From contig OY730193.1 in assembly GCA_963422505.1 (NCBI GenBank), positions 81,875,600 through 81,939,599 of the forward strand: DNA of 64,000 nt. The letters are read 5' to 3'. The notes beneath the pieces were generated by a model that was not told the DNA's origin, did not search any database, and saw nothing but the letters and a program-made list of their open reading frames with translations. Origin of the DNA: Pseudognaphalium luteoalbum. Lineage: Eukaryota; Streptophyta; Magnoliopsida; Asterales; Asteraceae. Both the position numbers and the translations under genes were made by a program. Below, one piece after another: positions 1-12,337 of this stretch (positions within the stretch are counted from its first letter, which is position 1; the number at the start of each line of letters is the position of its first letter).

Positions 1-855
1 TTTCTTCATTAATATCCAAGCATTACAAAAGATAGCCTCTACTAATTAACTACATAACTAATCTGAAAGAAAAGAAAAGGTTTCCCTCCCTAATCATCTC
101 ACTAGTCCAAGGGTTTAAAACCCTAGCAAGAAACTAGAGAGAGAAACCACTGAAGAAAACCTAGAGAGAGAGAGAGAGAATTGAGAAATGAGAGGTGTTT
201 TGAAATGTGAAATGGAGCCTTGTATTTATAGGAGAAGGCTAGGGCTTGTGGTACAAGTGTTTAAGCATCAAGAACAAGCACCAAAACATCATACGGGGCA
301 AGCGGACCAAGGGGGTCAAACGGCACCTCACAATCTAAACAACCCGTTGACTTCATTTGGCCTCCGTTTGGCTTCACGGTTGCTTGGTTCATCCGTATCT
401 TCTTCGTTTGGAGTCCGTTTTGCTTGATTCTTGCGCCATTGGATTCATTTTTCCGTTATGCTTCTAATGACACTAAGGTTGCCAAATTTGGAGGTGTTTG
501 ACTTTTGCGTGTTCTAGATGACGATCAGCGGGCTTCCAGACTGTACATCTTCTTCGTTCTTTACCCGTTTCTCTTGATTCTTTCACCTCCGATCTTTGTT
601 TTTCCTATGGAATCATAAAATATGCATTAAGATCTAACTTAATAGGATAATCAAGAATGGAATATTTAAGGTGATTGTTTTTGCCTCGATTTGCATGTAA
701 ATTGGATGTTTTAACTGATTTTTGTAGCAACGCCCGTATTTAGACTACCTTGGTGATTTTTGATGATAAATGATTGTTTTGAAATGTTTTCACCAGATAA
801 TAGTCCAAAAAGTGCGGAATAAGTACTTAAAAACATGACTTTTTGAGTCACATCA
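1..855 (-). repeat. Element A 3' LTR (partial)
   Basis: This is the 5'-most part of the 3' LTR on the minus strand. It starts TGATGTGACTC at 855 and continues beyond position 1. It aligns to 7537-8506 of the 5' LTR but lacks the GTATAC-palindrome block present at 7920-7985 of that copy. A minus-strand TATAAATA lies at 223-230, followed by a CT-rich stretch (lower coordinates, about 120-180), the arrangement of a plant LTR promoter and leader. Confidence 0.85.
223..230 (-). promoter_or_regulatory. TATA box, element A 3' LTR
   Basis: Minus-strand TATAAATA in the context CTCCTATAAATAC. The same site recurs in both LTRs of A and D and in the LTRs of B and C, each time followed by CT-rich sequence. 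Conservation across four element families supports it as the core promoter. The start site itself was not determined. Confidence 0.7.
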
Positions 856-870
856 AGTATCTCACACTTA
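856..870 (-). other. Polypurine tract of element A
   Basis: Minus-strand TAAGTGTGAGATACT abuts the TGATGTGA start of the 3' LTR, where the plus-strand primer must lie. Just upstream on the minus strand is the hairpin-like TTGCTTGAGGACAAGCAA, a signature I recall before the PPT of Athila/Tat-type elements. Element D has the matching pair at 15679-15720. Confidence 0.75.
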
Positions 871-3800
871 TGCGTTGCTTGTCCTCAAGCAACAACTTAG
901 TTGTGTCCCGTGAAAACATTTTATAGTTTTGGGTGAGTTGAAATATTTACAAAAAGTTGCCACTTTGTCATATGGTAAAATTATTTAGAGAACACAGGGA
1001 AAGTTAAAAATGATCCTTTCAGAAATAAGAATTGACTTTCCCAGGCATACTTTCAAAATCTCATGATCTTGGAGTATACATGACTAGGCGATCTCACTAA
1101 GGGTGGTCACTCAATTCACGCAGAGTGTATCGGGTTTCCTATCAATATAGCACAATCGAAATCGCTCCAATAGCAATCATGCAGCACTCATCATCATAAG
1201 CTTGGTCGAGAATCGGATCTCCACCACTTAGGAAGAGGACGACGCTAATTATCCCAAGACATTCAAGTGGGTTGTAATGTTTGTGAGGGTTAAAGGGTAT
1301 GGATAGCGGTGATTTTGGTTGAAAGGGTTTCTTATCTCAGTCATTCTAAGAATCATGAAAAACTTATTGTAGAACGGAGAAGATAGCTATTGGTATTTCA
1401 TCGGATCTTTCTTTGATGGATTGATACTTTGAATCACTTAGCTTTATTTTCTTTTCTTTCTTCAGAACTTCTTTGCCAGAGAACTTCCAAGGATATTTTT
1501 GATTTTCTTTCGGAAATCTCTTCTTTCTTATCACGGACTTCTTCGAGTCTTTTCTTCTGGAGCCAATTTTTCGCACCCTTGAGTTTCTAATTTTGGTGAA
1601 CACGGAGGAGTAGATCAATTCAGAAAGAGATTCTTCAAGATGTTTTTCATAACCTTAGAAATTCCAAGATAAGTTGTTAGGAATTTGGGAAGAGTGGTCA
1701 AAGATGTAGGGTTTTTAAGAAACGAAAGGTTTAGGCTCAACAGGGTTATCTAGGCGGATCATCGATACTAAAAATGAGTATCGGAAAGGTTTTGGGCTTG
1801 AAAAGGTATGTAAATATGGAATAAATCCTAAGGAATGTCGAGATCATCTAATTGCACCTATACCACGTACGGTACTCTCCAGTTTGGTCTCGAAGCGTAT
1901 GTCAGGAACAAGTTCTAATTTAGAGATACTAGCATCGACACACACAAGAAATGAACAATGTAGCATTTAAGATGAATGCTTTTAAGGCTCAAAACCTCAC
2001 TGCAAATCTGGTTTGTATGTACCTAGCCATGCTCCTTTTAGATTATCACTACTTATTTAAGAAATTTCTACCTTAATTTCCCTAATATTCCTGGATAACT
2101 AACTCATATTAGAAATGAATCCTCTTGAAAGATATTATAACTCAAAAATAGTAGAGCTAATCGGAAGATTTGGCCCATACTTATTAGTTTTGTTAAAAAA
2201 TTTGAAAATTTTGAGGAACATTTTCTGAGTTGTGCTATTCGGACATAAAAATCTTTAAACATTCAATCCAAGGTATTCTATACCTGCTATCCCACACTTA
2301 GAAGACCATTGTCCCTAATGTTCTCTTGAGTTGAGATTGTACTATAAAGTATAATCCCACACTTAGAGTTTGAACATATAGAAAATGTTACTTAAGTGTA
2401 TGTAATGGGCTGGAATCCCACACTTAGTGATAAGCTTTAGGATAGAGTATAGATTACTTCTTAGATTAACAGGCTAACAAAGCAAAATTTAAAAAAAAAA
2501 AACAAGAAACGAAGTGAAGGTTTACGAAACTCCCCAGATAACGATTAACGTTATGAAGCTGAGATCAGTAATTGAGAAGAGAAGAGTCTATGTTATTCTT
2601 GCTCCTCTTGCATGAAGAACGGCTCAGCCTCATATGCGTTGGCAGTCGGTACCAAGAGTCCAAACTTAGCAATGAATTGTCCCATAATGTAAGTGGAGAT
2701 TCTTAGTAGTGAATCCCACACTTTAGTGTTTAAGATGTGGAAACGATTCTTGCTAAGTGTATGCAATGTGGGATGAAATCCCACACTTAAGTCTTTGAAG
2801 GTCATTTGCACGAGCAAGTTTCGAGAGAAGATAAACCACGCTCCTTCCCTTAGAGATGTATGTAAGTTTCGTGGTCCGTAGGTGTATGAGTTTGTTTTGT
2901 CTGCCTTTTGACTCCACGGGTTCTTTCTTAAGTGCGCGTCATCTCTTAAGTACTTTTCGCTCATTCATCACCCAATCAAATCACCAACTCCTCTTGAAAA
3001 TAACAAAGAACAAAAAGATAGATTGCAGATGATGAAGCGAAGTGATGCCGCCTTCCAAACACAAGCAGAATCAACCAAGAAACACCAAATATTTGGTAGA
3101 GATAAAGGACAAGGATTCTAATCCTCAAGAACCGCTAATGTAACTCAACTGATCCTAAGGATCTGAAAGTGCTGAATCCGATGACCATAAATCCTTATCA
3201 CCTGAGATCTTTGCCGACAGACTAATGATCAGATTCTGATGGTCTTCTATAGAGGTCTCCAGTTTCCAACCTAATCCCGTATCTATTCCTTTGTACGAAT
3301 GGTTCCTGATGGTGATGGTTGTACATGTGAAGGGGTGGGTGGATGGGTGAATGTGGGTGGATATGGTGATGGTGGATGGTAGTGATGGTTTCGAGTTCCA
3401 TTATGTGGTAGGGCATAGGTATAGGGTTTGAAGTATGAGGTGAATATTGAGCTGATCTACTTGATGAAATATGATCATCTATGTGTTTGAAAGTGCCATC
3501 TCTTTCCCTGCAAAGCAATGCTGCAAGAAGTTCCCAAATTCAATGAACTGTTAGCTCCTCTTGCCTTCTTTCCATTATTCTCATACTTTCTTCATTCATA
3601 GGCGTTAGTCCCTGTTTGTTAGGTATTTGAACAAATAGAACAAACAAACGTGATCTAACAAACAAGTGATTATTCTCCAAATTACTGGTTTGCAAATGAC
3701 CTATCAAAGTAAGCTTTTAAGAAACAAACCAGTGTATGACTTTGGAGTATAATCTCGCACTGAAAGTGTTAGTTGCCTATAATTTCGCAGCACAAATAAC

Positions 3801-4432
3801 AGATATGGAAATACTATCATGAGTAATCAGGAAGCCAAGTATAAAGATTTCCAAAGCACACATTTTTAAACGAGTTCGAGCATAATACACATATTACATA
3901 CAAATCAGGTTTTCAGATAATAGATCTTATATGTATGTTCACAGAAATATATGTAAGTACCTCAAATGCTCGAAACATGTGAATGTGTGGTATAAGGTGA
4001 CTAAGGCTCCTAATCTCTAGTATGTTTTCATGTTTGTGAGTGAAGGGACATTAAGAACTTGAGATTTTATATAATGGTGAAAAATGGATATTGCGATAAA
4101 GTTCAAACAAGTGGGAGTATGAAGTTTTAAGGTTTGACAAAATTATTTCGCAAACCATCCTTTTTGTTCATAAAAATAGAAAATTTTGGAACATTCATTT
4201 TAGGGTTTCATCTTCTACTTATTGGATTAACATACCACTACTAAGTTAAACACGGGTTGCCTCCCGAGAAGCGCTTGTTTTTGTTCGAGTCTCTAGCTTG
4301 ACTCTAACACTACTTATCGAACAATCCTAGGGGCTCCCTTACGTCCATCAGTAGACGCAAGGGGTAGTATTGGTACATACCTAAAAGTTTAAAGCAGGTT
4401 AAGGCCAGGGTATGTCCAATATAAGGGGATGG
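871..4432 (-). other. Element A 3' internal non-coding region with PPT-like repeats
   Basis: No convincing gene is present. The minus-strand motif TAAGTGTGGGA recurs at 2290-2300, 2355-2365, 2416-2426 and 2779-2789, with a variant near 2714; these copies resemble the true PPT. The stretch 870-2470 is clearly homologous to 15693-17350 of element D, including blocks near 1070-1260, 1750-1790 and 1860-1910. At 4254-4275 the motif gggttgcctcccgagaagcgct marks the end of the coding part, as in D and G. Open frames at 2593-2964 and 3222-3518 look accidental. Confidence 0.6.
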
Positions 4433-5628
4433 TTAGAAGTGAGGGAATGGTTCTACTAGGGGTATAATAGGTCTCTCAACTTCTAACACCTCCTTGGGTT
4501 GAATTGACGGAATGGGTTGGTCAAAAGAATTCTCACCACTCCATGATGTATAAGACATTATATGGTGGAGGGATGGTTTTAAGGGAAACCATGATGCAGA
4601 ACCCACCTCGCTTCCTATGGTCTTTTGGTCAATGCTAATGTTGTACTCAGGGCATGGAGGTGGGACAGTATCCGTTATTGTCTCCATTCTTGTAGCAGCA
4701 TTCTCATCAACTACTTGGTCTAAGGCAATTGAGGGTTCAACTAGATCATTTGGTGATTCATTCAGAAAGATAGATGGGACATCATCAACCACCAATTGTT
4801 GAGGGATGTTGTCAACCACGTTGGTTTGAGTTGGAATGAAATCACTTGTCGGAGTTGGTGCGTATTCCTCCGGTCCTTCTGAAGCTGGGTCTTCTGTGTA
4901 AATCTCTACCTCCGGGCTTTCTACTTCTATCTCTTCGTCTACCTCGTCATCCTCGTTACTCCGGCCAAGAGTTTCAAGTTGCAATGACTCGGAAAGTTCC
5001 TCTAGAATGAACTCCTCGTCGGTCTCGGACGTAGATAGGTTGAGAATGGGTGGAAGTGAGGATTTCGAAGATTGGGTAGGTGAAGGGTTTGAGGGAATTT
5101 TGCAACCGGACTCATGAGAATGAAAGTCCGTGTCAGAGGATGTAGATGTGGTGTGTGGGTGCCTATCATCTTCCTGTAGCCAATTGTCAGTTATAACTTG
5201 ATTCATAGCTTCATCACTACTCACTTGGACTCGTGTTTGTATTTCAGACAGCTTATCAGTACATCTTCTAAGCATGTCTTCTTGTTCTTTAAGTAGTTGC
5301 TCAAGTGGGTTGTAGGAAGGTGAGAAAGTATTACTACTGAGATAAGCTATGGGCATATCTCTCAAGTCAGAACTCTCATATGGTGATGGTTCGTGTACAG
5401 GGTAGGATGAGTGTGGGTAGACATTGAATGGTTCAGGATAGTAAGGCTGGTTTTGATGTGTTTGGACAGCATAAGGGTCATAACGATATTGTAATTGAGG
5501 ATCTAAGCACACTATGTTATCCGAATAAATCATACTATTTCTTTAACGTAGGCATTACTCCTGCATCTATCCTGGATTGATTTAGCAAGACTTTCAATTT
5601 GATCTATTGGTTGTTGTTGAGTTGCCAT
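4433..5628 (-). pseudogene. Element A gag-like protein (knuckle/proline-rich/acidic family), broken
   Basis: This is the first frame after the primer site, where gag belongs. A start at 5628 (MATQQQ...) aligns with the starts in C and G. The frame is disrupted near 5534 and reopens as 366 codons (5533-4433). From that second start: a YxDNxxxLDPQ block (about 3-13), a proline/tyrosine/histidine-rich stretch (20-52), a helical segment around EQLLKEQEDMLRR (78-90), a Ser/Thr/Asp-rich acidic region (125-260), and a PPPCPEYNI motif near 290. It stops early compared with G, whose frame continues into an IGHTLGMTCF block that is still readable, out of use, beyond the stop here. The CCHC knuckle of C is degraded to one Cys. 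No capsid domain is visible. Function is unknown; a role as structural or RNA-binding Gag is inferred from position and from the knuckle in C. Confidence 0.6.
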
Positions 5629-5842
5629 TTGCCCAAGATTTCAGAAAAGACAACACATGAAGAAGGTTTTAAGAATTAAAGTTGGGTTGAGAAGGGAAAT
5701 TTAATCTAAACTAAGCTAAGGTAATCTAAGCTAACTATGCTAATCTTACGAAAGAAGTAACTTCTGACAGGGATGGTGAATCCGAGTCAAAAGGATCGCT
5801 TAAAGACTAATTTATCTAAACAGGCTTCGAATCGTACTACCA

Positions 5843-5860
5843 TCCCCGGCAGCGACGCTA
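5843..5860 (-). other. Primer-binding site of element A (tRNA-Asp type, degenerate)
   Basis: The plus strand reads tccccggcagcgacgcta, the reverse complement of a tRNA-Asp-type PBS with two mismatches to the clean copy in D (25047-25064). It lies six bases from the end of the 5' LTR at 5867. Confidence 0.7.
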
Positions 5861-5866
5861 AAAACT

Positions 5867-8506
5867 TGTCGCGCATCTAGGTGTCGGTCGGATTTTACTC
5901 CTGTCGTTGGGCCGGCCATCGAGACACACGGCAGGGTAGTTTTAATATTTATAATAGTCGGGGGGAGCCTAATCCTCCATACTACCTACTGATACGAATA
6001 CCAGATATGAGTATGCGGTAAGGATGATCCAGGGTCGTTCCTCACGATGGCAGAATTGAGATAGAGCTAGTTCTGATAAGTTGGTATTTATGCTAGGGTT
6101 TTTATAAGTTGGAAGGGTATTATTTTGGTTTTTATATCTAATTAAGCTAGACTACTAAAACTAATAAATCATAAAACTAAAGGGAGACTAGCATATATAA
6201 CACTTGAGGATAATGAAAACGTGGTTCATCATGACTTAGAATAGTTGTGATGATGTTTTGGATTGAAAATGCCTTTTAAAGGTTTGTGTCTTGCTTTCAC
6301 GTAGAGATCTTGTGGTGTAAGAACTAGCACCCTACTGATCGGGTTAACCGACCAGTATGTCACTGAGTACCAGACTATCAAGATTTTGGTCAGATCGGAC
6401 TGCCTTGAAACCTCCCTCACCGTCTCTTGTGACGAGACCAAGTGACCCTCCAGATGGGGTGCAGGAATAAGGCGACAGTCCGCAATTTATCCACTGACCT
6501 TTCATTAACACATACAGAGATATCTAAGCTGGGCAAGGCATTTAAGATTAAGACAGTTGGTGAATGCTAACTTATACATTAATGCTTGTGATTGAATTTA
6601 GAGTTATTCGGCTGTGATACAGTCTTCAACTTACAGGTTTTCCACGGCTTCCATGGATTTGTACTCCACCTGAGGTATTTTCAACGTTATACCGGATATT
6701 CACCTGTTTTACAGTCTTCCCTGGATCACAGACTACACCAGGATGTAATACAGTGTTCAGCCTGCGGCCTTTCCACGGATTTTAAGTATTTGTACTCCAC
6801 CAGAGGTGTTTCCAATGCTATACCGGATACTTGGATGTTTTAGGACTTTATCCTATATTACATACTTTACGGATATCTAAACTCAATATATCTAAACTTG
6901 TATTACAGTAAAACCATCTATGATAGCTAAACAACCCGTTCACTTTAACAATCCCAGCCCAATAAATCCCTGATTAATTCACGGTGTACTATACGATAAG
7001 TTGGGCAACATTTCCACAGCTTCAAAATTAGACCATGTTTATTTTCAAAAACATAGATAGGTAGTGACCGTTTGATCAATGGTTCATGACTCCTTTGTCA
7101 TAAAGGTTCTAACCACGTTTATTGGAGCAAATGTGATAGTTTAGTTTGAAATCATAAATGTATAGTTAAACAGCCCCACAAGTTTTCAATCGTAATATAT
7201 AATAATCGGGAACATTATTCCACAACGGATTGTGCCCATGACTTTCATAGCTTCCACGTTCCGTACTCCACACATTAGTGATGTTTCCAGCGCTATACAA
7301 ATGAAAGCCGTATAATGTTACCTCCGTTGTTTCATAATGATTTTTTCCCAATTAACTACATCACAACAAACTACTCACTAATCATGGAAAACATACAAAC
7401 AATTACTCGCAATGCATAGCAATAAACATTTCTAATATTAATAAATCACATACATCAAACAAGAACAATATGACAAATTAATAATAGAAAGGATAGAAAA
7501 TACCGATAGGAATTGCGAGCAGAATAACACTTGTATTTCTTCATTAATATCCAAGCATTACATAAGCTAACCTCTACTAATTAACTACATAACTAATCTA
7601 AAAGAAAAGGAAAGGTTTCCCTCCCTAATCATCTCACTAGTCCAAGGGTTTAAAACCCTAGCAAGAAACTAGAGAGAAAGACTAGAGAGAGAACCTAGAG
7701 AGAGAAACTACTAAAAAAACTCTAGAGAGAGAGAATTCTAGAGAGAGAGAGAGAGAATTGAGAAATGAGAGGTTTTTTGAAATGTGAAATGGAGCCTTGT
7801 ATTTATAGGAGAAGGCTAGGGCTTGAGGTACAAATCTTAAAGCATCAAGAACAAGCACCAAAGCATCATACGGGGCAAGCGGACCAAGGGGGGTCAAACG
7901 GCACCTCACAAGCTAAACACCCCCATATACGGCACCCTAAGGGCCGTATACAGCACCTAAGTAACGTATACGGTACCTAGTGCCAGGGGGGAGGTTGGTG
8001 CTCCATTTGGCCTCCGTTGACTTCTCGGTTGCTTGGTTCGTCCGTATCTTCTTTCTTTGGAGTCCGTTTTGCTTGTTTCTTGCGTCGTTGGATTTGTTTT
8101 TCTGTTACGCTTCTAATGACACTAATTTTGCCAATTTTGGAGGTGTTTGACTTTTGCGTGTTCCAGATGACGATCTGCGGGCTTCCAGACTGTACATCTT
8201 CTTTGTTCTTTACTCGTTTCTCTTTATTCTTTCACCTCCGATCTTGGTTTTTTTCTATGGAATTATAAAATATGCATTAAGATCTAATTTAATAGGATAA
8301 TCAAGAAAGGAATATTTAAGGTGATTGTTTTTGCCTCTGTTTGCGTGTAAATTGAATGTTTTAACTGATTTTTGTAGCAACGCCCGTATTTAGACTACCT
8401 TGGTGATTTTTGATGATAAATGATTATTTTGAAATGTTTTCACCCGAGAATAGTCCAAAAAGTGCGGAAATAAGTACTTAAAAATATGACTTTTTGAGTC
8501 ACATCA
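5867..8506 (-). repeat. Element A 5' LTR
   Basis: It is 2640 bp and bounded by TG...CA on both strands (plus: TGTCGCGC...GTCACATCA). A minus-strand TATAAATA is at 7800-7807, with CT-rich leader sequence at 7670-7755. Upstream of the TATA, 7920-7985 holds a run of CGTATACG-type palindromes separated by CACCTA or CCTAAG, also present in D but absent from the 3' LTR of A. Long blocks of similarity to the LTRs of D (for example 6270-6480 versus 13480-13690) show A and D are related. Confidence 0.85.
7800..7807 (-). promoter_or_regulatory. TATA box, element A 5' LTR
   Basis: Minus-strand TATAAATA, identical in context to the copy at 223-230. The GTATAC palindrome block lies about 110-180 bp upstream of it and the CT-rich leader 45-140 bp downstream. 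Confidence 0.7.
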
Positions 8507-9640
8507 GGATTCCAACCTCCTTGTTCATGGTCGGGTTGTTTCCACAGCTGGTATCTTGATCTCTGGTTCTTCCTTTACTGGGACAGCAGCAAGGGGTGGA
8601 GTGGCTGCTTCCTTGGTGGTGGTAACTTGCTTTGCCTCCTCAACATGTGGGTTGTGAACCGTGTTGCTAGGTAAACTTCCTCTTAGTCTATTCTCAAGAC
8701 GTTGTGCCAATCGTCCAATTTGAGCTTCCAAGTTCTTTAGTACGGCCAATTAATTTCTCATAAAGAGATCGGCTTGATTGGCTTGCACTTGGTGTACTTG
8801 GTGCTGTTGTTTCTTAAGTTCTCCGAACTGTTTGACAAGTGTGTACATCTTCTCCTTTAATACCTTAATTGCTTCGACTGGAATTGGATTCGATGCAGGG
8901 AGAGGTGCTGAAGATGTTGAGTGATCTCCAGAGTTCCAATCATGGTGATGCATAGTCATGTTCTCTATAAGGTTTCATCCTTCTTCGTCTATCTTCGTCA
9001 TAAAGCTTCCTTGTGTGGCAGCGTTGAGGGTGGTTTGGTGGTTAGGATTTAAACCGTTATAGAAGGTACACAATTATGCAGAATTGTCAAGTCGATGATT
9101 GGGGCATTTCTTCAGTGCTCCTTTAAATCGTTCCCATGCGGTGTATAATGACTCATCAAAAGCTTGGTGAAAGTTCATGATGTCATTTCATAGTTTGGTT
9201 TGTTTAGAGGGCGGAAAGTACTTTGTTAAAAACTTTGTCGCCATCACCGTCCATGAAGGGATAGAGCTTGTTTCTAAACCTTCAAACCATGTATGCGCAT
9301 GATGTGTGAGCGAATAAGGAAAGAGATACAAGCGGATTGTATCTTGGCTAACTCCATTTTGTTTGTAGGAATTTGAAAGAGATATGAACTTGTCGAGGTG
9401 AGAGTTTGGATCATCATTTGGTAATCCATGGAATTGACAGTGGTTTTGGATTAGTTGGATGATGTGGTGTTTAAGCTCGAATGATTGTCCTGGGGTTTCT
9501 GGTTAAAGAATTGGGCCTCCTCTTCCTTCAATAGAGGGCTTACTGTTGTCAGCGAGAGTGATGCGATCAAGCATTGCTTGTCTAAAGGCGGATTGCTTCT
9601 TTTCTCGTCGAATAGTGCGTATTATAAGTTCTGGATCAGG
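8507..9640 (-). pseudogene. Element B gag (Athila/Tat lineage), degenerate and truncated by element A
   Basis: Translated in pieces on the minus strand, this is a Ty3/gypsy capsid-type Gag. Recognisable blocks are a GRGGPI segment (near 9530), an FELK..I.QLIQ.HCQFHGLP segment (near 9400-9480), a YLFP.SL segment, an AWERFKG block (near 9140), and NGLNP with MTMHHHDW (8959). All have close counterparts in the gag of D. Several in-frame stops and frame changes break it. The C-terminal piece (8749-8525) contains GSLPSNTVHNPHVEE, also matched in D. The remainder is lost at the A junction. Start codon not identifiable. Confidence 0.8.
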
Positions 9641-9787
9641 GAAGTTAAAAAGCAGTGCAGATCTAGGGGAACAGGTCATACACTAAAGAAAAACAGACAA
9701 TAAAGAAAATAATTTACTTATAAGGTTTTATACTAAAGGTATACTAGAAAACAGGATTCGTTGGGCCTCTGTATCGGACAGTTAGTC

Positions 9788-9805
9788 TCCCCGGCAGCGG
9801 TGCCA
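9788..9805 (-). other. Primer-binding site of element B (tRNA-Asp type)
   Basis: The plus strand reads tccccggcagcggtgcca, one base different from the PBS in D, six bases from the LTR end at 9812. Confidence 0.85.
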
Positions 9806-9811
9806 AAAACT

Positions 9812-12337
9812 TGATGGGGTTCCGACCGTCGCAAGCGTGATCACTACGCCTATCCGTGGGTGTTTTAAATTTGTAAATGTTGGGGTCTAAGTGTAACTTA
9901 TTACTACTGAACCAAAGGCTAGTAGATGGTATGTATGATCTAGAGTCGTTCTTAAAGAGAAACTGAATTGAAACGGAGGTGATCCAATCAATCGTTCTTT
10001 TCTAGTATAGGTTTTTATAAAAGTGCGTTGGGGTTTTTTGGTTCAGTTAACTAAATAAACTAAATAAAGCAAATAAAAGATAATAATAAGTTAGATAATG
10101 GAAAGTAGTATTTGTTGTCATTTCATTGGCTCATAATATGGGATGATGACTTTTCAGAGAAAACGTTTATCTAAATTGGGAATGTTTACTAAATTCGATA
10201 GCTTATGGTATAACCTATAGATTCCTTATCAGTTGGTTATCAACTGATATGTCACAAGGAACTAGGATATCATGATTCGGATCAGACAAACAATGCTCAA
10301 CTCTCCACACTCTCCTGCGAGGGAGTCAGTGGCCCTTATTATTGAACGCATTCACTCATGGGCGAAGGAACAAAGTAGCAAGTCCATAACAGGTCTAATC
10401 GTTCTTAATACCACAAAGACTACAAATCCGGCAAACAACTAACTTAGAAAAATATGTTCGGACTTATTTGATTAATTCCTATTAGTGAAACTCAAGCATG
10501 GTAAGCGAGGGAAAGTTTTTAGGTTTCTTGCGTACCTTACTTTAGGTTTCATGGTTTAAGGAAATTTATCATTTTAAATTGGATTTTGAACTTGCCTTTC
10601 TCAATACAATAAACAAATCCCTAGGTTTTCGTGAATGGTTATTTAGCCTATAGCCTACCTACTCTAATCTAATCTAAACTAATCTAATTAAAATGATGGC
10701 GGCTTTTGCATAACTTTAACCTAGACCATATCGGAAATTACTATGGTAGTTCACAATGTATTTAATCGTTAACCGATGTTTCCGTTGTGAATTTAATTGG
10801 TTCGTAGTGTTCTCATGATAAGTACATTGTGATTGGAGGTGTACTATACTCATGGCAATTCCACATAATCACATTGCATTTTATGATGATTTCATGATGT
10901 TATAATTAAACCATAGTTTTGACACAGATAACTTGACCAAGTATTAAGGTTCGCGACTCCTCTTTACAAGGTTACAATCACGTTTGTTAATCGAAAGGCG
11001 AATATAAGTTTTATGTTTAAAATCACAAGATATGTCCGTTCATAAAGTTTTCATTTTTATAATGTCGATCCATAATACAACTACCTTTGGTACTTTACCG
11101 ACTTCCATACATTTGTACTTCGCTTAACAGCGTTTCCAGTACTATATCAAGTAAATATTCGAATAGGGGCCGTCATTTTATTTCACGACATATTTAAGGT
11201 CATCCCATAATTATTTATGCTAACTACATCACAACAAATGCAATAGTAATCTACTCGCTAATCATGGCACAAACTATCTCTAGCATAATTAAAGCATGCA
11301 TATTTAATTAAGATAGATAAGGATAGAAAGAACTGATATTAATGCGCGAGAAGGAATAGAATTGAATTAATAAAAATAACTCCAAGCTTACACCAAATAT
11401 TACAAGCACGTTCCTTGTTTTATTTCAATTCTAACAAACTTCCTAAACTTATACTAAGTTAGAAAGTAAAACTAGAGAAATGAGAAAGATATGGAAGGTG
11501 TAAAAGATGTGTAAGTGTGTGAAAGGTTGTATGAAAAGGTGTGTCTTGAAATGAGCCATGGAGCCTCCTATTTATAGGAGAAAATTTGTGCATTTTAGCA
11601 ACTTGGGGAATATGTTAGCAAAAGGTGGAAAAGTTGCTAGCACATGTACCCTAAAGCATGTAAAGGTCTAGCACGTGTACCCTAGAGTTGCGGAAAAGGC
11701 CTAGCACGTGTACCCTGCGAGTACAAGCGAGGAAGAAAAAGAGGACGGGGGACGGGGGGCAGGCAGCCGGCGCCGCCACCATGGCAGCCGGCGGCGGCTG
11801 GCTGGTGGCCGGCGGCGGCTGGCAGCCTGCCACCCCAGTTTGCCGTCTTTCGCTTCGTTTCTCGATTTGTGCGTATCTTCTTCGTTATGCGTCCGTTTTC
11901 GTCGATTCATTTTGCATTGGATTCGTTTTTCAAAATGAAGAATTTGATGAAAAGAAATCCTAAAAATATATCTCTGGTCTTTGGATGTCTCGTACGAATC
12001 GTTTGAATCTTCCGGCGTACGTAGAACCTTCATTCTTCATCCGTTTTTGTTGATTCTTCTTCTGTTAGATACGTATTTTAAAACGAATATCTTGGATAAG
12101 AGAAATATTAGTGATGGGAAATTTTTTCTTTAAATTTTTTCTTGATGTCTTGAATCTTCAAACGTGTGTGGAATCTTCGTTTTTCGTCCGTTTTGCTTGA
12201 TTTTTCTCGTGCAACTCTATTTTGACCTTCTTGGCAAAGTTTCATTGATTTGAACAATAGTTGATTTTATTTGCCAAGTATTGTTCCAGAATGAAAGAGG
12301 TATCGGTAGTAAAAACGTGACTTTTTACACGATATCA
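9812..12337 (-). repeat. Element B 5' LTR
   Basis: It is 2526 bp, TG...CA bounded (plus: TGATGGGG...GATATCA). The minus-strand start TGATATCG(T)GTAAAAAGTCA matches the LTR of element C, so B and C share an LTR family although their first genes differ. It contains a TATA box with upstream repeats (separate entry) and a GC-rich block at 11745-11835 made of GCCGGCGGCGGCTGGC repeats. Confidence 0.85.
11569..11716 (-). promoter_or_regulatory. Element B promoter: TATA box plus three CTAGCAC(G/A)TGTACCCT repeats
   Basis: Minus-strand TATAAATA is at 11569-11576. Starting about 60 bp upstream of it, the motif CTAGCACRTGTACCCT occurs three times (from 11637, 11668 and 11701). The second and third copies carry a CACGTG G-box core and the first carries CACATG. 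G-boxes are bound by plant bZIP and bHLH factors; binding here is inference. Confidence 0.55.

Larger units (their letters stand above)
1..8506 (-). mobile_element. Element A: non-autonomous Athila/Tat-like LTR retrotransposon (3' LTR cut by window edge)
   Basis: Read on the minus strand, a 5' LTR (8506 to 5867) is followed by a tRNA-Asp-type primer site, a gag-like frame, about 3.5 kb without a convincing gene, a polypurine tract, and a 3' LTR that runs off the window. Positions 1-855 align with about 7537-8506, which shows the two LTRs directly. No capsid, protease, RT or integrase is visible, so it is non-autonomous. It sits inside the gag of element B; the expected target duplication on the right would be ggatt (8507-8511), but the left end is outside the window. 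Confidence 0.85.
8507..12337 (-). mobile_element. Element B: Athila/Tat-like retrotransposon, 5' part only
   Basis: On the minus strand it consists of a 5' LTR (12337-9812), a tRNA-Asp-type PBS, and a gag that is cut at 8507 by the insertion of element A. The rest of B would lie left of the window. It is inserted in the gag-like gene of element C; the expected duplication is atgtc (12338-12342), but its partner is outside the window. Confidence 0.8.

Noticed and set aside
2593..3518. Minus-strand frames of 123 and 98 codons in element A, the second very His-rich
   Set aside because: They overlap PPT-like repeats and a GGTGATG-type simple repeat, have no counterpart frame in D or G, and match no retroelement protein.
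11651..12033. Overlapping GC-rich frames on both strands in the element B LTR
   Set aside because: They are open because of the GC-rich repeat and lack of stops there; no conserved counterpart in element C.
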